Shown: piece by piece, positions 1-7,711 of the stretch
Layout of the letters: every line of letters begins with the position of its first letter
Position numbering within the stretch: the first letter of the stretch is position 1
From: an uncultured Selenomonas sp.
Lineage (GTDB): Bacteria > Bacillota > Negativicutes > Selenomonadales > Selenomonadaceae
Assembly (NCBI GenBank): GCA_934202005.1
Contig: CAKPXP010000024.1
Location: 1 to 17,374 of the forward strand
Reading direction: 5' to 3'
Length of the DNA stretch: 17,374 nt
Notes under the pieces: generated by a model
The model's input: only the letters and a program-made list of their open reading frames with translations
Databases searched by the model: none
What the model was told of the DNA's origin: nothing
Translations under genes and position numbers: made by a program

Positions 1-57
1 GAGTGGAAGTGCCGCGAGGCATGAAGCGGACTGCTACTAATAGGTCGAGGGCTTATC
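1..57 (+). rRNA. 23S ribosomal RNA, 3' end (partial)
   Basis: The first bases match the conserved 3' terminus of bacterial 23S rRNA, including the segment ACTAATAGGTCGAGGGCTTA (37-56) that pairs with the 5' end of the molecule. The gene runs off the left edge, so only the last helix strand is present. The exact mature end is uncertain by a few bases. No 5S gene follows before the terminator at 111-151. Confidence 0.93.
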
Positions 58-110
58 TTTTTATCCATAATGTCAGGGAGTTTCTTCTGTATAGTTTTGA
101 GAGAATTGAG

Positions 111-151
111 AAAAAGTTGTCATAAATCATTTGATTTATGACAACTTTTTT
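111..151 (+). terminator. Rho-independent terminator of the rRNA operon
   Basis: This is a perfect 19-bp inverted repeat (111-129 with 132-150) containing GTTGTCATAAATCA and its complement. It has an A-tract on the left and a T-tract on the right, so it could stop transcription in both directions. It lies about 55 bases after the 23S end and closes the operon there. Confidence 0.9.
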
Positions 152-217
152 GTTTTGCCATCATCTGCTGAGGCTTCTGCTGACTTATGTTTTCTTTTGC
201 ATCTTGGTTCCTTTTGG

Positions 218-247
218 TTGACGTTTTTCTTTCTCCTGCCTTATAAT
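218..247 (+). promoter_or_regulatory. Sigma-A type promoter upstream of the AdoMetDC-like gene
   Basis: TTGACG (218-223) and TATAAT (242-247) are separated by 18 bases, close to the vegetative consensus. The predicted start near 254 gives a leader of about 120 bases, with a small GGATG/CATCC hairpin at 261-280. The rest of 152-373 holds nothing else I recognise. Confidence 0.75.
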
Positions 248-358
248 GGATAGTAAACGTGGATGTGGTGGACTGCATCCAATTCCTGAAATCGAGTAGC
301 GCAGACGGGAAATAGACGATCCATGTTTTCTTGGAACAGCGCTGCTGAGGATTTCACG

Positions 359-364
359 AAGGAG
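359..364 (+). promoter_or_regulatory. Ribosome binding site that fixes the start of the AdoMetDC-like gene
   Basis: AAGGAG lies 9 bases before GTG 374 (6 before TTG 371). The upstream in-frame ATG at 323 has no comparable Shine-Dalgarno sequence. This favours the later start, which also matches where AdoMetDC family proteins begin. Confidence 0.65.
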
Positions 365-373
365 AGAGATTTG

Positions 374-832
374 GTGAAGATTTTAGCGCGACAACTTACG
401 TTTGATTTATACAACTGCAAGAACAGTAAACTCCGGGAAGTGGATGAGGTTAAGGGAATGCTGCAGGGAGTGCTCCTTGAAACAGGATGTTCCTTGCCCC
501 ATACGGAGGCACGTTCGCTCAGCCAGGAACATTTTGTCCTCGTGGCTCTTTTTGCAGAGGGACATATCCTGCTCCATGTGTATCCCGCTATGCGTTATGT
601 GGCCGGTGATATTTTTCTTTGCACAGAAAACGCGGCGCCAGAGGAATTTTTCAAGGGGCTGCGTCGTTTTTTCCAGCCGGATAAAACGAAAACGACATTT
701 TTCAAGCGTGGCAATTTCCAAGCCAATACCGAAATCAAGCCGAAGACTAAAACGCGCGTGGCACCCCTCAGAAGGATCCATAATACAGGAGCGAAAGTCA
801 TCCGCATTCTCGCACGCCGCAATCGTCAGTAG
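374..832 (+). CDS. AdoMet decarboxylase-like protein lacking the pyruvoyl-forming serine
   Basis: The protein (152 aa from GTG 374) has the fold signature of the prokaryotic S-adenosylmethionine decarboxylase (SpeH/SpeD) family. It starts with VKILARQLTFDLYNC, and the core is LFAEGHILLHVYP followed by a cysteine 15 residues on. From the GTG start the positions coincide with Thermotoga maritima AdoMetDC: Glu62, His68 and Cys83 are kept. The residue that is cleaved to give the pyruvoyl cofactor, Ser63, is Gly63 (codon GGA, 560-562), and Ser55 is Val. It therefore should not self-process or decarboxylate by the family mechanism. A basic tail of roughly 25-30 residues rich in Lys and Arg extends beyond the usual ~125-130 aa. 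An in-frame ATG at 323 would add 17 residues but lacks a ribosome binding site. The gene has its own promoter (218-247). The function is unknown; a regulatory or binding role is a guess. Confidence 0.8.
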   Translation: MKILARQLTFDLYNCKNSKLREVDEVKGMLQGVLLETGCSLPHTEARSLSQEHFVLVALFAEGHILLHVYPAMRYVAGDIFLCTENAAPEEFFKGLRRFFQPDKTKTTFFKRGNFQANTEIKPKTKTRVAPLRRIHNTGAKVIRILARRNRQ

Positions 833-875
833 GAGCGGCATGAAAGATGTCTTTGTGCCATGTTTGTCCGCTGTC

Positions 876-904
876 TTGAGATTCTTGAAACCGCAAGGTA
901 TAAT
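876..904 (+). promoter_or_regulatory. Sigma-A type promoter upstream of the structured leader and rodZ
   Basis: TTGAGA (876-881) and TATAAT (899-904) are 17 bases apart. Transcription would start near 911, directly before the hairpin at 913-944, so the hairpin would sit at the very 5' end of the RNA. This is the only convincing promoter seen ahead of the long rodZ-to-pyrR gene run. Confidence 0.7.
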
Positions 905-910
905 AAACTC

Positions 911-1039
911 AACGCACAAACGTCCACTTTGTGGACATTGTGCGCCCGCCCTTACAGTAAATCCAGCCAATCGCGCTGCGCCTGCGGCTTGCGCTCTTGG
1001 GGATTTACATAGTGAAGGGCAGTGGTGCGGAGGGCACTG
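911..1039 (+). ncRNA. Structured 5' leader or small RNA of unknown family
   Basis: Within the gene-free stretch 833-1122 there are three stem-loops in a row. The first pairs CGCACAA (913-919) with TTGTGCG (938-944) and GTCCAC (922-927) with GTGGAC (931-936). The second is long: GCCCTT (948-953) with AAGGGC (1015-1020), GTAAATCC (957-964) with GGATTTAC (1001-1008), then CCAA (967-970) with TTGG (997-1000), GCGC (973-976) with GCGC (991-994), and GCC (980-982) with GGC (986-988). The third pairs AGTG (1021-1024) with CACT (1035-1038). None has a proper T-run directly after it, though T6 follows at 1073-1078. It does not match 5S, SRP RNA, 6S RNA or a riboswitch that I know. It may be the rodZ leader or a separate RNA. 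Confidence 0.4.
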
Positions 1040-1122
1040 TCTCAGACGCTGAAGCGGTTGCTCGTACGTAGATTTTTTCATAGAGGAATTCACGCAGGGA
1101 TTTTATGATTGGGAGACGATAG

Positions 1123-1965
1123 ATGATGATCGGTGATTTACTTCGCGCCGAGAGAGAACGGCAGAACTTATCGATTAAAGATATTGAGAAAGGGACGAGC
1201 ATCCGTTCCCTTTATATAGAGGCCATTGAAAAAGGCGAGTATAAGACATTGCCCGGCGAGGTTTATACGAAGGGGTTCATCCGCAATTACGCGAATTTCT
1301 TAAAAATGGATGCGGATGCTGCCGTCAAGCAGTTCAATGAGGAACGTCATCCGGATCAGGCGATAGCGCCGGAAGTTGAGGCAAAGCAGACGCAGCCTGC
1401 GCCTAAGGAGGTGCCTGCTGCGAAAAAGATTCCGGCGAATTCGTCTGCGCCGCGTCAGCAGAATGATTTCATGCAGCGCGTGGAGAGTTCGCACCATCGC
1501 CAGACGCTTATCATGGGTGTCGTGGCTGTGCTTGTTGTGCTTGCCGGAGCTTATTTTCTTCTCGGCAGCAGTGATGAACCGCAGTCGGGGAAGACGCAGT
1601 CGTCCGTTACGCAGCAGTCTGTGCATACGACGGCCAAGCAACAGGCGGCACAACAACCGACTGAGAAAGAGGAAGCGTCAGAGGTCAAGGTGGCGGTGAA
1701 ATTTACGGGACGTTGCTGGATCTCCGTGAAGGCTGACGGCAAAACCCTGTTCGAGGGAACCGTCGAGAAAGGCGAGACGAAGGAATGGACGGCGGACCAG
1801 CGCCTTGATCTCACGGCAGGTAATGCCGGGGCCGTGACGCTCTCGTACAATGGGGAAGACCAAGGTGTGCTAGGCAAGGAGGGCGAGGTTGTCGAGAAGA
1901 CGTATCGTCTCAGTGGTGCTGAGGATGCCGCGGCTGATAAACCAGCTGACAAAAAGAAGAAGTAA
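1123..1965 (+). CDS. rodZ: RodZ-family cytoskeleton protein (HTH, one membrane span, DUF4115)
   Basis: This is a 280-aa bitopic membrane protein of the RodZ family, which links the MreB cytoskeleton to the cell-wall elongation machinery. Residues 3-70 form a Cro/HTH_25-type helix-turn-helix (GDLLRAERERQNLSIKDIEK, then GEVYTKGFIRNYA). A variable Gln/Pro-rich linker follows, a single hydrophobic helix lies at about 128-148 (LIMGVVAVLVVLAGAYFLLG), then a low-complexity Gln/Thr stretch. The external DUF4115 beta domain is at about 185-265 (CWISVKADGKTLFEG). GGGAG at 1111-1115 sits 7 bases before ATG 1123; ATG 1126 is an equally usable start. The gene lies downstream of the promoter and structured leader and is followed after 6 bases by the YgiQ-family gene. 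In many Firmicutes rodZ stands near pgsA or ymf genes; here it begins the run of genes instead. Confidence 0.88.
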   Translation: MMIGDLLRAERERQNLSIKDIEKGTSIRSLYIEAIEKGEYKTLPGEVYTKGFIRNYANFLKMDADAAVKQFNEERHPDQAIAPEVEAKQTQPAPKEVPAAKKIPANSSAPRQQNDFMQRVESSHHRQTLIMGVVAVLVVLAGAYFLLGSSDEPQSGKTQSSVTQQSVHTTAKQQAAQQPTEKEEASEVKVAVKFTGRCWISVKADGKTLFEGTVEKGETKEWTADQRLDLTAGNAGAVTLSYNGEDQGVLGKEGEVVEKTYRLSGAEDAAADKPADKKKK

Positions 1966-1971
1966 GACCGC

Positions 1972-3861
1972 ATGAATAGATTTTTACCAATTTCGCGCGC
2001 GGACATGGAAGAACGCGGCTGGGAGACGTTGGATTTTGTTTTTATCTCGGGAGATGCCTATGTAGATCATCCGAGTTTCGGGCCGGCGATTCTCTGCCGC
2101 TTGCTGGAGAAGCATGGCTATAGAGTCGGCATTATCCCGCAGCCGGACTGGCATTCAACGCGCGATTTTGCTCGGCTGGGACGGCCGCGTCTCGCGTTTC
2201 TCGTCTCGGCGGGGAATATGGATTCTTTGCTCAATCAATTTACGGCTGCAAAGAAGCGGCGCCATGAGGACGCGTATTCGCCGGGGGGCGAGGGCGGTCA
2301 TCGGCCAGCGCGAGCGACGATTGTCTACGCGAACCGCCTGCGGGAGCTCTATCCGGAGGTGCCAATCATCATCGGAGGCATCGAGGCGAGTTTGCGACGC
2401 TTTGCCCATTATGATTATTGGTCTGATGAGGTGCGCCGTTCGATTCTCGTTGATAGCATGGCGGATCTGCTCGTCTACGGCATGGGAGAGCGTGCGTTAC
2501 TGGAAATCGCGGCTGACCTGCACCAGGGCGTGGCAGTGGAAAATATCCAGGATGTCGCGGGGACGTGCTTCCGCGTGCCGGGATTCGACTATGTTTATGA
2601 CTATCTGAAGCTGCCTTCGTTCGCCGCTGTGCGCGCGGAGAAACGGGCGTTTGCCGAGGCGTTCCGAACGGCGTATCTCGAGCAAGATCCCATTCGCGGG
2701 CGCAGGCTCGCGCAGCAGAATGACGAGTGGTGTGTCGTGCAGAATCCTCCTGCGAAGCCGCTCACGGAGACGGAGATGGATGAGGTGTACGATCTGCCCT
2801 ACCAGCGGACGTATCATCCTATCTATGAGAAGGCAGGCGGTGTACCGGCAATCAAGGAAGTGCAGTTCAGCCTGGTCTCGCAGCGCGGCTGCTTTGGTGG
2901 TTGCAACTTCTGCGCGATTATTTCCCATGAGGGCCGTATCATCCAACGCCGGAGTCATGCGTCTATCCTGCGCGAGGCGCGGCTGCTGACGCAGCTGCCT
3001 GGCTTCAAGGGCTACATCCACGATGTCGGCGGCCCGACGGCGAATTTCCGGCGGACATCCTGCGACGCGCAGCTGGTGCGCGGCACCTGCCGCGGCAAGC
3101 CGTGCCTCTCGCCGGAGCCCTGCGCGCATCTCGTGGCCGATCACGGTGATTATCTCCAGCTCCTGCGGGAGTTGCGCGCGCTGCCGGGCGTTAAGAAGGT
3201 CTTCGTACGCTCGGGGATCCGGTTCGACTATCTGCTGCTCGCGAAGGATGATTTCCTCGAGGAGCTTTGCGCGCATCATGTGAGCGGGCAGCTCAAGATC
3301 GCGCCGGAGCATATCTCCGACCGCGTGACGCGGCTCATGGGCAAATCGAACCGTGCTGTCTATCTGGAGTTTGTCAGGCGCTTCCGACGGGTGAACGAGA
3401 AACTGGGAAAGAAGCAGTATCTCGTTCCGTATTTCATGTCAAGCCATCCGGGAGCGGAACTTTCGGATGCCATCGAGCTTGCGGAGTTCCTGCGTGATAT
3501 GGGCTATCATCCGCAGCAGGTGCAGGATTTCATCCCGACGCCGGGAACGCTCTCGACTTGCATGTGGTATACGGGGCTGCATCCGCTCACAGGCGAGCCG
3601 GTCTATTCGGCGAAGCGCCCGGAGGAAAAGAGGATGCAGCGCGCTCTCATGCAGTATTGGTTGCCGCGTAACCATGCCATTGTGCGCAGGGCGCTGCGGC
3701 TCGCCCACCGGGAGGATCTCATCGGCTATGGCGCGCATGCGCTCGTGCCGCCGGCAGAGTGCGAGACGGCGCATCGTCCCCGTGTGAGAACTGTGGCGGC
3801 AGGGAAACGCTGCGAGTGCCCACGCAGCGGGCACGGCGAGCAAAAAAGGAAAAGAAGGTGA
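1972..3861 (+). CDS. ygiQ: YgiQ family (UPF0313) radical SAM protein
   Basis: The protein is 629 aa, typical for the YgiQ family, whose substrate is not known. The N-terminus FLPISRADMEERGWETLDFV and the segment GDAYVDHPSFG are family hallmarks and form a B12-binding-like N-terminal domain. The radical SAM cluster motif RGCFGGCNFC places the iron-sulfur ligands at Cys307, Cys311 and Cys314. The C-terminal part (about 470-600) is the family-specific DUF3362 region, ending in a Lys/Arg-rich tail. The start at ATG 1972 has only a weak ribosome binding site but is fixed by the conserved N-terminus. The stop TGA (3859-3861) is part of the Shine-Dalgarno sequence of nrdR, so the two genes are probably translated together. 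Confidence 0.93.
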   Translation: MNRFLPISRADMEERGWETLDFVFISGDAYVDHPSFGPAILCRLLEKHGYRVGIIPQPDWHSTRDFARLGRPRLAFLVSAGNMDSLLNQFTAAKKRRHEDAYSPGGEGGHRPARATIVYANRLRELYPEVPIIIGGIEASLRRFAHYDYWSDEVRRSILVDSMADLLVYGMGERALLEIAADLHQGVAVENIQDVAGTCFRVPGFDYVYDYLKLPSFAAVRAEKRAFAEAFRTAYLEQDPIRGRRLAQQNDEWCVVQNPPAKPLTETEMDEVYDLPYQRTYHPIYEKAGGVPAIKEVQFSLVSQRGCFGGCNFCAIISHEGRIIQRRSHASILREARLLTQLPGFKGYIHDVGGPTANFRRTSCDAQLVRGTCRGKPCLSPEPCAHLVADHGDYLQLLRELRALPGVKKVFVRSGIRFDYLLLAKDDFLEELCAHHVSGQLKIAPEHISDRVTRLMGKSNRAVYLEFVRRFRRVNEKLGKKQYLVPYFMSSHPGAELSDAIELAEFLRDMGYHPQQVQDFIPTPGTLSTCMWYTGLHPLTGEPVYSAKRPEEKRMQRALMQYWLPRNHAIVRRALRLAHREDLIGYGAHALVPPAECETAHRPRVRTVAAGKRCECPRSGHGEQKRKRR

Positions 3862-3865
3862 TGTC

Positions 3866-4333
3866 ATGCGTTGTCCTTACTGTGGCAAGGCGGACAGCCG
3901 CGTGGTCGATTCCCGCGCGGCAGATGAGGGCGCGACCATCCGGCGGCGCCGCGAGTGCACAGGTTGCGGGCGTCGTTTCACGACGTACGAGGTGGTCGAG
4001 AAGGTACCGCTCATGGTCATCAAGAATGACGGCAGGCGGGAGCCGTTCAAGCAGGAGAAGCTGCTGAACGGGCTGATTCGATCCTGCGAAAAACGCGATA
4101 TCCCCATGGAGCGGATCGTCCGCCTGGCCAATGAGATCGAGCGCGAGGTGCGCAATACGATGGAGCGTGAGATTCCGTCGAAGAAGCTTGGACAGTTGGT
4201 CATGGATCACCTGCGGGATTTCGATGAGGTGGCGTATATCCGCTTTGCCTCTGTCTATCGCAAGTTTGCGGATATCGGCAATTTCATCACAGAGCTTGAT
4301 GAGCTCCGTGAGTCGAAGAAGAAGAAAGACTGA
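3866..4333 (+). CDS. nrdR: Transcriptional repressor NrdR
   Basis: NrdR represses ribonucleotide reductase genes in response to (d)ATP. The protein is 155 aa, the normal length. The zinc ribbon is complete: CPYC (Cys3, Cys6) and CTGC (Cys31, Cys34), with RVVDSR and GRRFTTYE between and after. The ATP-cone domain follows from about residue 48 (PLMVIKNDGRREPFKQEKL) to about 138. AAGGTGA at 3855-3861 overlaps the upstream stop codon and is the ribosome binding site. No ribonucleotide reductase gene is in the window, so its targets lie elsewhere. It sits between two radical SAM genes. Confidence 0.96.
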   Translation: MRCPYCGKADSRVVDSRAADEGATIRRRRECTGCGRRFTTYEVVEKVPLMVIKNDGRREPFKQEKLLNGLIRSCEKRDIPMERIVRLANEIEREVRNTMEREIPSKKLGQLVMDHLRDFDEVAYIRFASVYRKFADIGNFITELDELRESKKKKD

Positions 4334-4401
4334 GCCTGCCGCACCCGGTGGGCTTTCATTTTAGCGGCAGTGGGCCGCGCAGGACGGCAGGGGGTCGGAC
4401 A

Positions 4402-6126
4402 GTGGACTGGGAACTCAAGAGGGAACTTCAGGAAAAGCTCGCAGGCGAACAGGGATACTACCGTTATGCAGCAGGAACGCGGCAGCGGTTCGCGCTGGTC
4501 TATCCGAATTCCTATTTCGTCGGCATGTCGAACCTCGGGCTGCACATCATTTACGATTTGCTCAACAAGCGGCGGGATACGGCATGCGAGCGTTTTTTCC
4601 TGCCGGAGCGGCAGCGCATCGCGCGTTATGAGAAGACGCGCACGCCGCTCATGAGCATCGAGAACCAGTTGCCACTCTATGAGTTCCCGCTCATCGGCTT
4701 TGCTGTCTCCTTCGAGATGGATTATTTCAATGTGCTCAAGGTGCTCGAACTGGGGAAGATCCGCCTGCGCGCGGCGGAGCGCACGGAGCAGGATCCCATC
4801 GTCATCGCGGGCGGTCCCTGCGCGACGTTCAATCCCGAGCCGCTGTCGCTCGCCATCGATGCCTTTATCATCGGCGAGGGCGAGGTCATCATGCCCGCGT
4901 TCATGAACGCGTACGCGAGGGCGCGCGCAGCGGGAGTGTCGCGCGCAGAGCTTCTGCTGGCACTTGCGGCAGTGCCGGGCGTCTATGTGCCGTCGCTCTA
5001 CGAGCACCGCTATGATGCGGCGGGGCGGCTTGCTGCCGTCGAGCCGCTGCCTGGTGCGCCGGAGTGTGTCTGCCGCCAGTGGGTGAAGGATTTAGACGCG
5101 TGGCCCGCGCATACAGTGGTCGTGACAGACGATACGGAGTTCAACCTCTATCTTATCGAGACGGCGCGTGGCTGCGGCCGCCATTGCAGGTTCTGCATGG
5201 CGGGCTATTGCTTCCGTGTGCCGCGCAACCGCAGCCTGGCGGTCATCGAGCGGGAGGTGCGGGAGGCACTGCCCTTCGGCAAGCGTATCGGACTCATGGG
5301 CGCGGCGATTTCTGACTATCCGGAGATCGATGCGCTCTGCCGGAACATCCTCGGCGAGGGCCTCTCGATGTCCGTCGCGTCGTTCCGCGCCGATTCCGTG
5401 ACGGAAGAGCTCGTCGCCTCACTTGCCGAGAGCGGTCTCAAGACGCTCACGATGGCGCCGGAGGCGGGGAGCAAGCGCATGCGCGCCGTCATCAACAAGG
5501 GCATTGAGGAGGAGCATCTCTTCCACGCGATGGATCTCGGACTTGCGGCGGGCATCCCGAACTATCGCCTCTATCTGATGATCGGCCTGCCGTTCGAGAC
5601 GGCTGAGGACATCGGGGCAATCATCGACCTCGCGGGGAGGCTCAAGGACTATATGGAGGAGCGCGGCGCGAAGGGGACGCTGACGCTCTCCATCAATCCG
5701 TTCATCCCGAAGCCGTTCACGCCGTTCCAGTGGTCGCCGATGTGCGAGAAGAAGACGGTCGAACGTTCCTTGAAGCGCATCGAGCAGGCGCTGCGCCGCC
5801 GCAAGCATATCCACATCATCGCGGAGAGCCCGCGGGAAGCGTATGTGCAGGGCGTGCTCGCGCGCGGCGACAGGCGTGTCGCGGCGGCGCTCCTGCGCGC
5901 TCATGAGCTGGGCGGCAGCAAGGCGTTTCGGCGCGCGATGCGGGAGGCGCAGCTCGATCCGGGGTTCTATCTGTATCGGGAGCGTTCACCGGAGGAGATG
6001 TTCCCGTGGGAACGCCTCGACATGGGTTTTCGGAAGGACTATCTTTATGCGGAGCTGCAGCGTGCGCAGAAGCTTCTGCCGACGGTGCCCTGTTTCGCGG
6101 GGTGTCATCGCTGCGGTGTTTGTTGA
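4402..6126 (+). CDS. Uncharacterised B12-binding-type radical SAM protein
   Basis: This is a 574-aa COG1032-type radical SAM protein of unknown substrate. The N-terminal 200 residues resemble a cobalamin-binding-like domain (ALVYPNSYFVGMSNLGLHII; IAGGPCATFNPEPL; IIGEGE). The radical SAM motif ARGCGRHCRFC gives Cys258, Cys262 and Cys265. The chain ends in a CxxxCxxCxxC cluster (Cys564, 568, 571, 574) formed by the last 11 residues, a possible second metal site. I chose GTG 4402 because AGGGGG (4389-4394) lies 7 bases before it. An in-frame GTG at 4348 would add 18 residues with poor family character. It is related to the radical SAM half of TIGR03960 proteins but lacks the DUF2344 half and a nearby ribonuclease G gene. 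The pgeF gene follows after 15 bases. Confidence 0.85.
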   Translation: MDWELKRELQEKLAGEQGYYRYAAGTRQRFALVYPNSYFVGMSNLGLHIIYDLLNKRRDTACERFFLPERQRIARYEKTRTPLMSIENQLPLYEFPLIGFAVSFEMDYFNVLKVLELGKIRLRAAERTEQDPIVIAGGPCATFNPEPLSLAIDAFIIGEGEVIMPAFMNAYARARAAGVSRAELLLALAAVPGVYVPSLYEHRYDAAGRLAAVEPLPGAPECVCRQWVKDLDAWPAHTVVVTDDTEFNLYLIETARGCGRHCRFCMAGYCFRVPRNRSLAVIEREVREALPFGKRIGLMGAAISDYPEIDALCRNILGEGLSMSVASFRADSVTEELVASLAESGLKTLTMAPEAGSKRMRAVINKGIEEEHLFHAMDLGLAAGIPNYRLYLMIGLPFETAEDIGAIIDLAGRLKDYMEERGAKGTLTLSINPFIPKPFTPFQWSPMCEKKTVERSLKRIEQALRRRKHIHIIAESPREAYVQGVLARGDRRVAAALLRAHELGGSKAFRRAMREAQLDPGFYLYRERSPEEMFPWERLDMGFRKDYLYAELQRAQKLLPTVPCFAGCHRCGVC

Positions 6127-6141
6127 CGGGGGGGCGCAGAT

Positions 6142-6960
6142 ATGGCGTATTATCTCAAGCGGGCAGGGAAGAATCTATGGCATGGAAAATTTTCTATCTT
6201 TCCGGAGGATGTGGCAGTTCATGCGATTTCTACGCGTCTGGGCGGTGTGAGTCGGCCGCCGTATGACGCGCTCGACCTCGCACTCCACGTCGGAGATGAG
6301 GCGGCAGCTGTGCGGGAGAATCGCGGCCTCTTTGCGCGGAGCCTCGGACTCGATGCACGGCGCATCGTGACGCCGGAGCAGGTGCATGGCGACGCGGTCG
6401 CCTGCGTTGACGAACAGGATGCAGGGCGCGGCAGCCAATCATATGATGACTGTATCAAAGAGACGGATGCGCTCATCACGGATACGCCGGGATTGCCGCT
6501 CATGCTCTGCTTTGCTGACTGTACGCCCATCGTTTTTCTCGACCCGGAGAAGCGTGCTGTCGGCATCGCGCACGGCGGCTGGAAGGGAACAGTTCAGTCT
6601 ATTGCGGCGAAGACGCTCGCGCGCATGACGGAGGCGTTCGGCACGCAGCCGCGCGACGTACTTGTCGGCATCGGCCCCTCCATTGGTCCGTGCTGTTACG
6701 AGATCGGTGCGGAGGTCGCGGCAAGGTTTTGCGCGGCGTTCCCCTACGCGGAGGAACTGCTGCTGCACGAGACAGACGGCCATGTGCACCTCGATCTCTG
6801 GGAGGCGAATCGGCAGCAGCTGCTGCGCAGCGGCGTGCCGGAGGAAAACATCGAGGTTGCGGGCGAGTGCACCTGCTGCCGCCATGCCTGGTATTATTCC
6901 TATCGAGCGGATCAGGGAAAAACGGGGCGGATCGCCGCCCTCATCTCATTGCGCTCATGA
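6142..6960 (+). CDS. pgeF: Peptidoglycan editing factor PgeF (YfiH/laccase-domain, YlmD)
   Basis: This 272-aa protein belongs to the YfiH/DUF152 family. Members have been called polyphenol oxidases, have purine nucleoside phosphorylase activity, and in E. coli correct wrongly incorporated serine in peptidoglycan precursors. The metal-site motifs are present in order: TPEQVHGDAV (His82), CFADCTPI (Cys127) and IAHGGWKGT (His144), followed by GPSIGPCCYEIG. A G-rich ribosome binding site (from 6127) precedes ATG 6142. It occupies the place of B. subtilis ylmD, directly before the ylmE homologue. It is complete and ordinary for the family. Confidence 0.93.
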   Translation: MAYYLKRAGKNLWHGKFSIFPEDVAVHAISTRLGGVSRPPYDALDLALHVGDEAAAVRENRGLFARSLGLDARRIVTPEQVHGDAVACVDEQDAGRGSQSYDDCIKETDALITDTPGLPLMLCFADCTPIVFLDPEKRAVGIAHGGWKGTVQSIAAKTLARMTEAFGTQPRDVLVGIGPSIGPCCYEIGAEVAARFCAAFPYAEELLLHETDGHVHLDLWEANRQQLLRSGVPEENIEVAGECTCCRHAWYYSYRADQGKTGRIAALISLRS

Positions 6961-7016
6961 GGAATCGCCGTATGATGGCATGGTTTTGCAGGGGCGGTTT
7001 TCGGGAGGAATCATTC

Positions 7017-7706
7017 ATGATTGCAGAAAAGCTTCAGGAAGTAGAGGAGAAAATCGAGGCGGCGAAGGCGCGCCGGACACCGCAGATCACAGAGGAGGTC
7101 CAGCTTGTCGCCGTCACGAAGAATCACGATGTGGCCGCTATGCGCGAGGCCATCGACGCTGGCGTCACGGATATCGGCGAAAACCGCATCCAGGAGGCGA
7201 TGGGGAAGTATGAGACGCTGGGCCGCCAGGTCACATGGCATCTCATCGGTCATCTGCAGACGAATAAGGCAAAGCAGGCCGTGAAATATTTTGATTTCAT
7301 CCATTCGGTTGACACGCCACATCTCGCCCGCGCTCTCGACAAGGAAGCGGGGAAGATCGGCAAGGTGCAGGATGTGCTCGTACAGGTGAACCTCGCAAAG
7401 GAGGAGAGTAAGTCGGGCGTCTACGAGGAGGATCTGCAGCCGCTGCTCAAGCTCGTCGACGAGCTGCCGCATTTGCGTCTTTGCGGTCTCATGTGCATTG
7501 CGCCGAATTATGACGATATCGAGAAGTGTCGGCCGCTGTTTCGGCGCATGCGCGAAATTTTTGATGGAATAAAGGATATTCCGTTTCAGACAGCGAATAT
7601 TAAATATTTATCAATGGGAATGTCGCATGATTACGAGATTGCCATCGAGGAGGGCGCGAATATCGTACGTGTCGGCACGGCGATTTTCGGGCCGCGCCAA
7701 TATTGA
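7017..7706 (+). CDS. yggS: YggS/PLPBP family pyridoxal phosphate homeostasis protein (YlmE)
   Basis: A 229-aa single-domain TIM-barrel protein that binds pyridoxal 5'-phosphate and keeps vitamin B6 and amino-acid pools balanced; no catalytic reaction is known. The PLP lysine is Lys35 in LVAVTKNHD. Further family motifs are DIGENRIQEA, WHLIGHLQTNKAK, and the phosphate-binding end YLSMGMSHDYEIAIEEGANI plus RVGTAIFG. GGGAGGA (7003-7009) precedes ATG 7017; the open frame extends further upstream into pgeF but has no sense there. The gene pair pgeF-yggS before sepF is conserved in Firmicutes. Repeat copy 1 begins 5 bases after the stop codon. Confidence 0.95.
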   Translation: MIAEKLQEVEEKIEAAKARRTPQITEEVQLVAVTKNHDVAAMREAIDAGVTDIGENRIQEAMGKYETLGRQVTWHLIGHLQTNKAKQAVKYFDFIHSVDTPHLARALDKEAGKIGKVQDVLVQVNLAKEESKSGVYEEDLQPLLKLVDELPHLRLCGLMCIAPNYDDIEKCRPLFRRMREIFDGIKDIPFQTANIKYLSMGMSHDYEIAIEEGANIVRVGTAIFGPRQY

Positions 7707-7711
7707 CCGTA

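Noticed and set aside
402..1093. Long overlapping frames on both strands (402-1052 plus, 407-1093 minus)
   Set aside because: They overlap the AdoMetDC-like gene and the structured leader, have no ribosome binding sites and show no family character.
2497..3312. Long minus-strand frame inside the YgiQ-family gene, and similar ones inside rluD, map and the helicase (for example 13936-15504 minus)
   Set aside because: High-GC codon bias creates long antisense frames; their translations are Arg/Leu-rich and unlike any protein family, while the sense genes are clear.
4336..4370. Inverted repeat CTGCCGC/GCGGCAG after nrdR as a terminator
   Set aside because: No T-run follows and the next gene starts 32 bases on with its ribosome binding site; it is more likely an incidental stem inside the operon.
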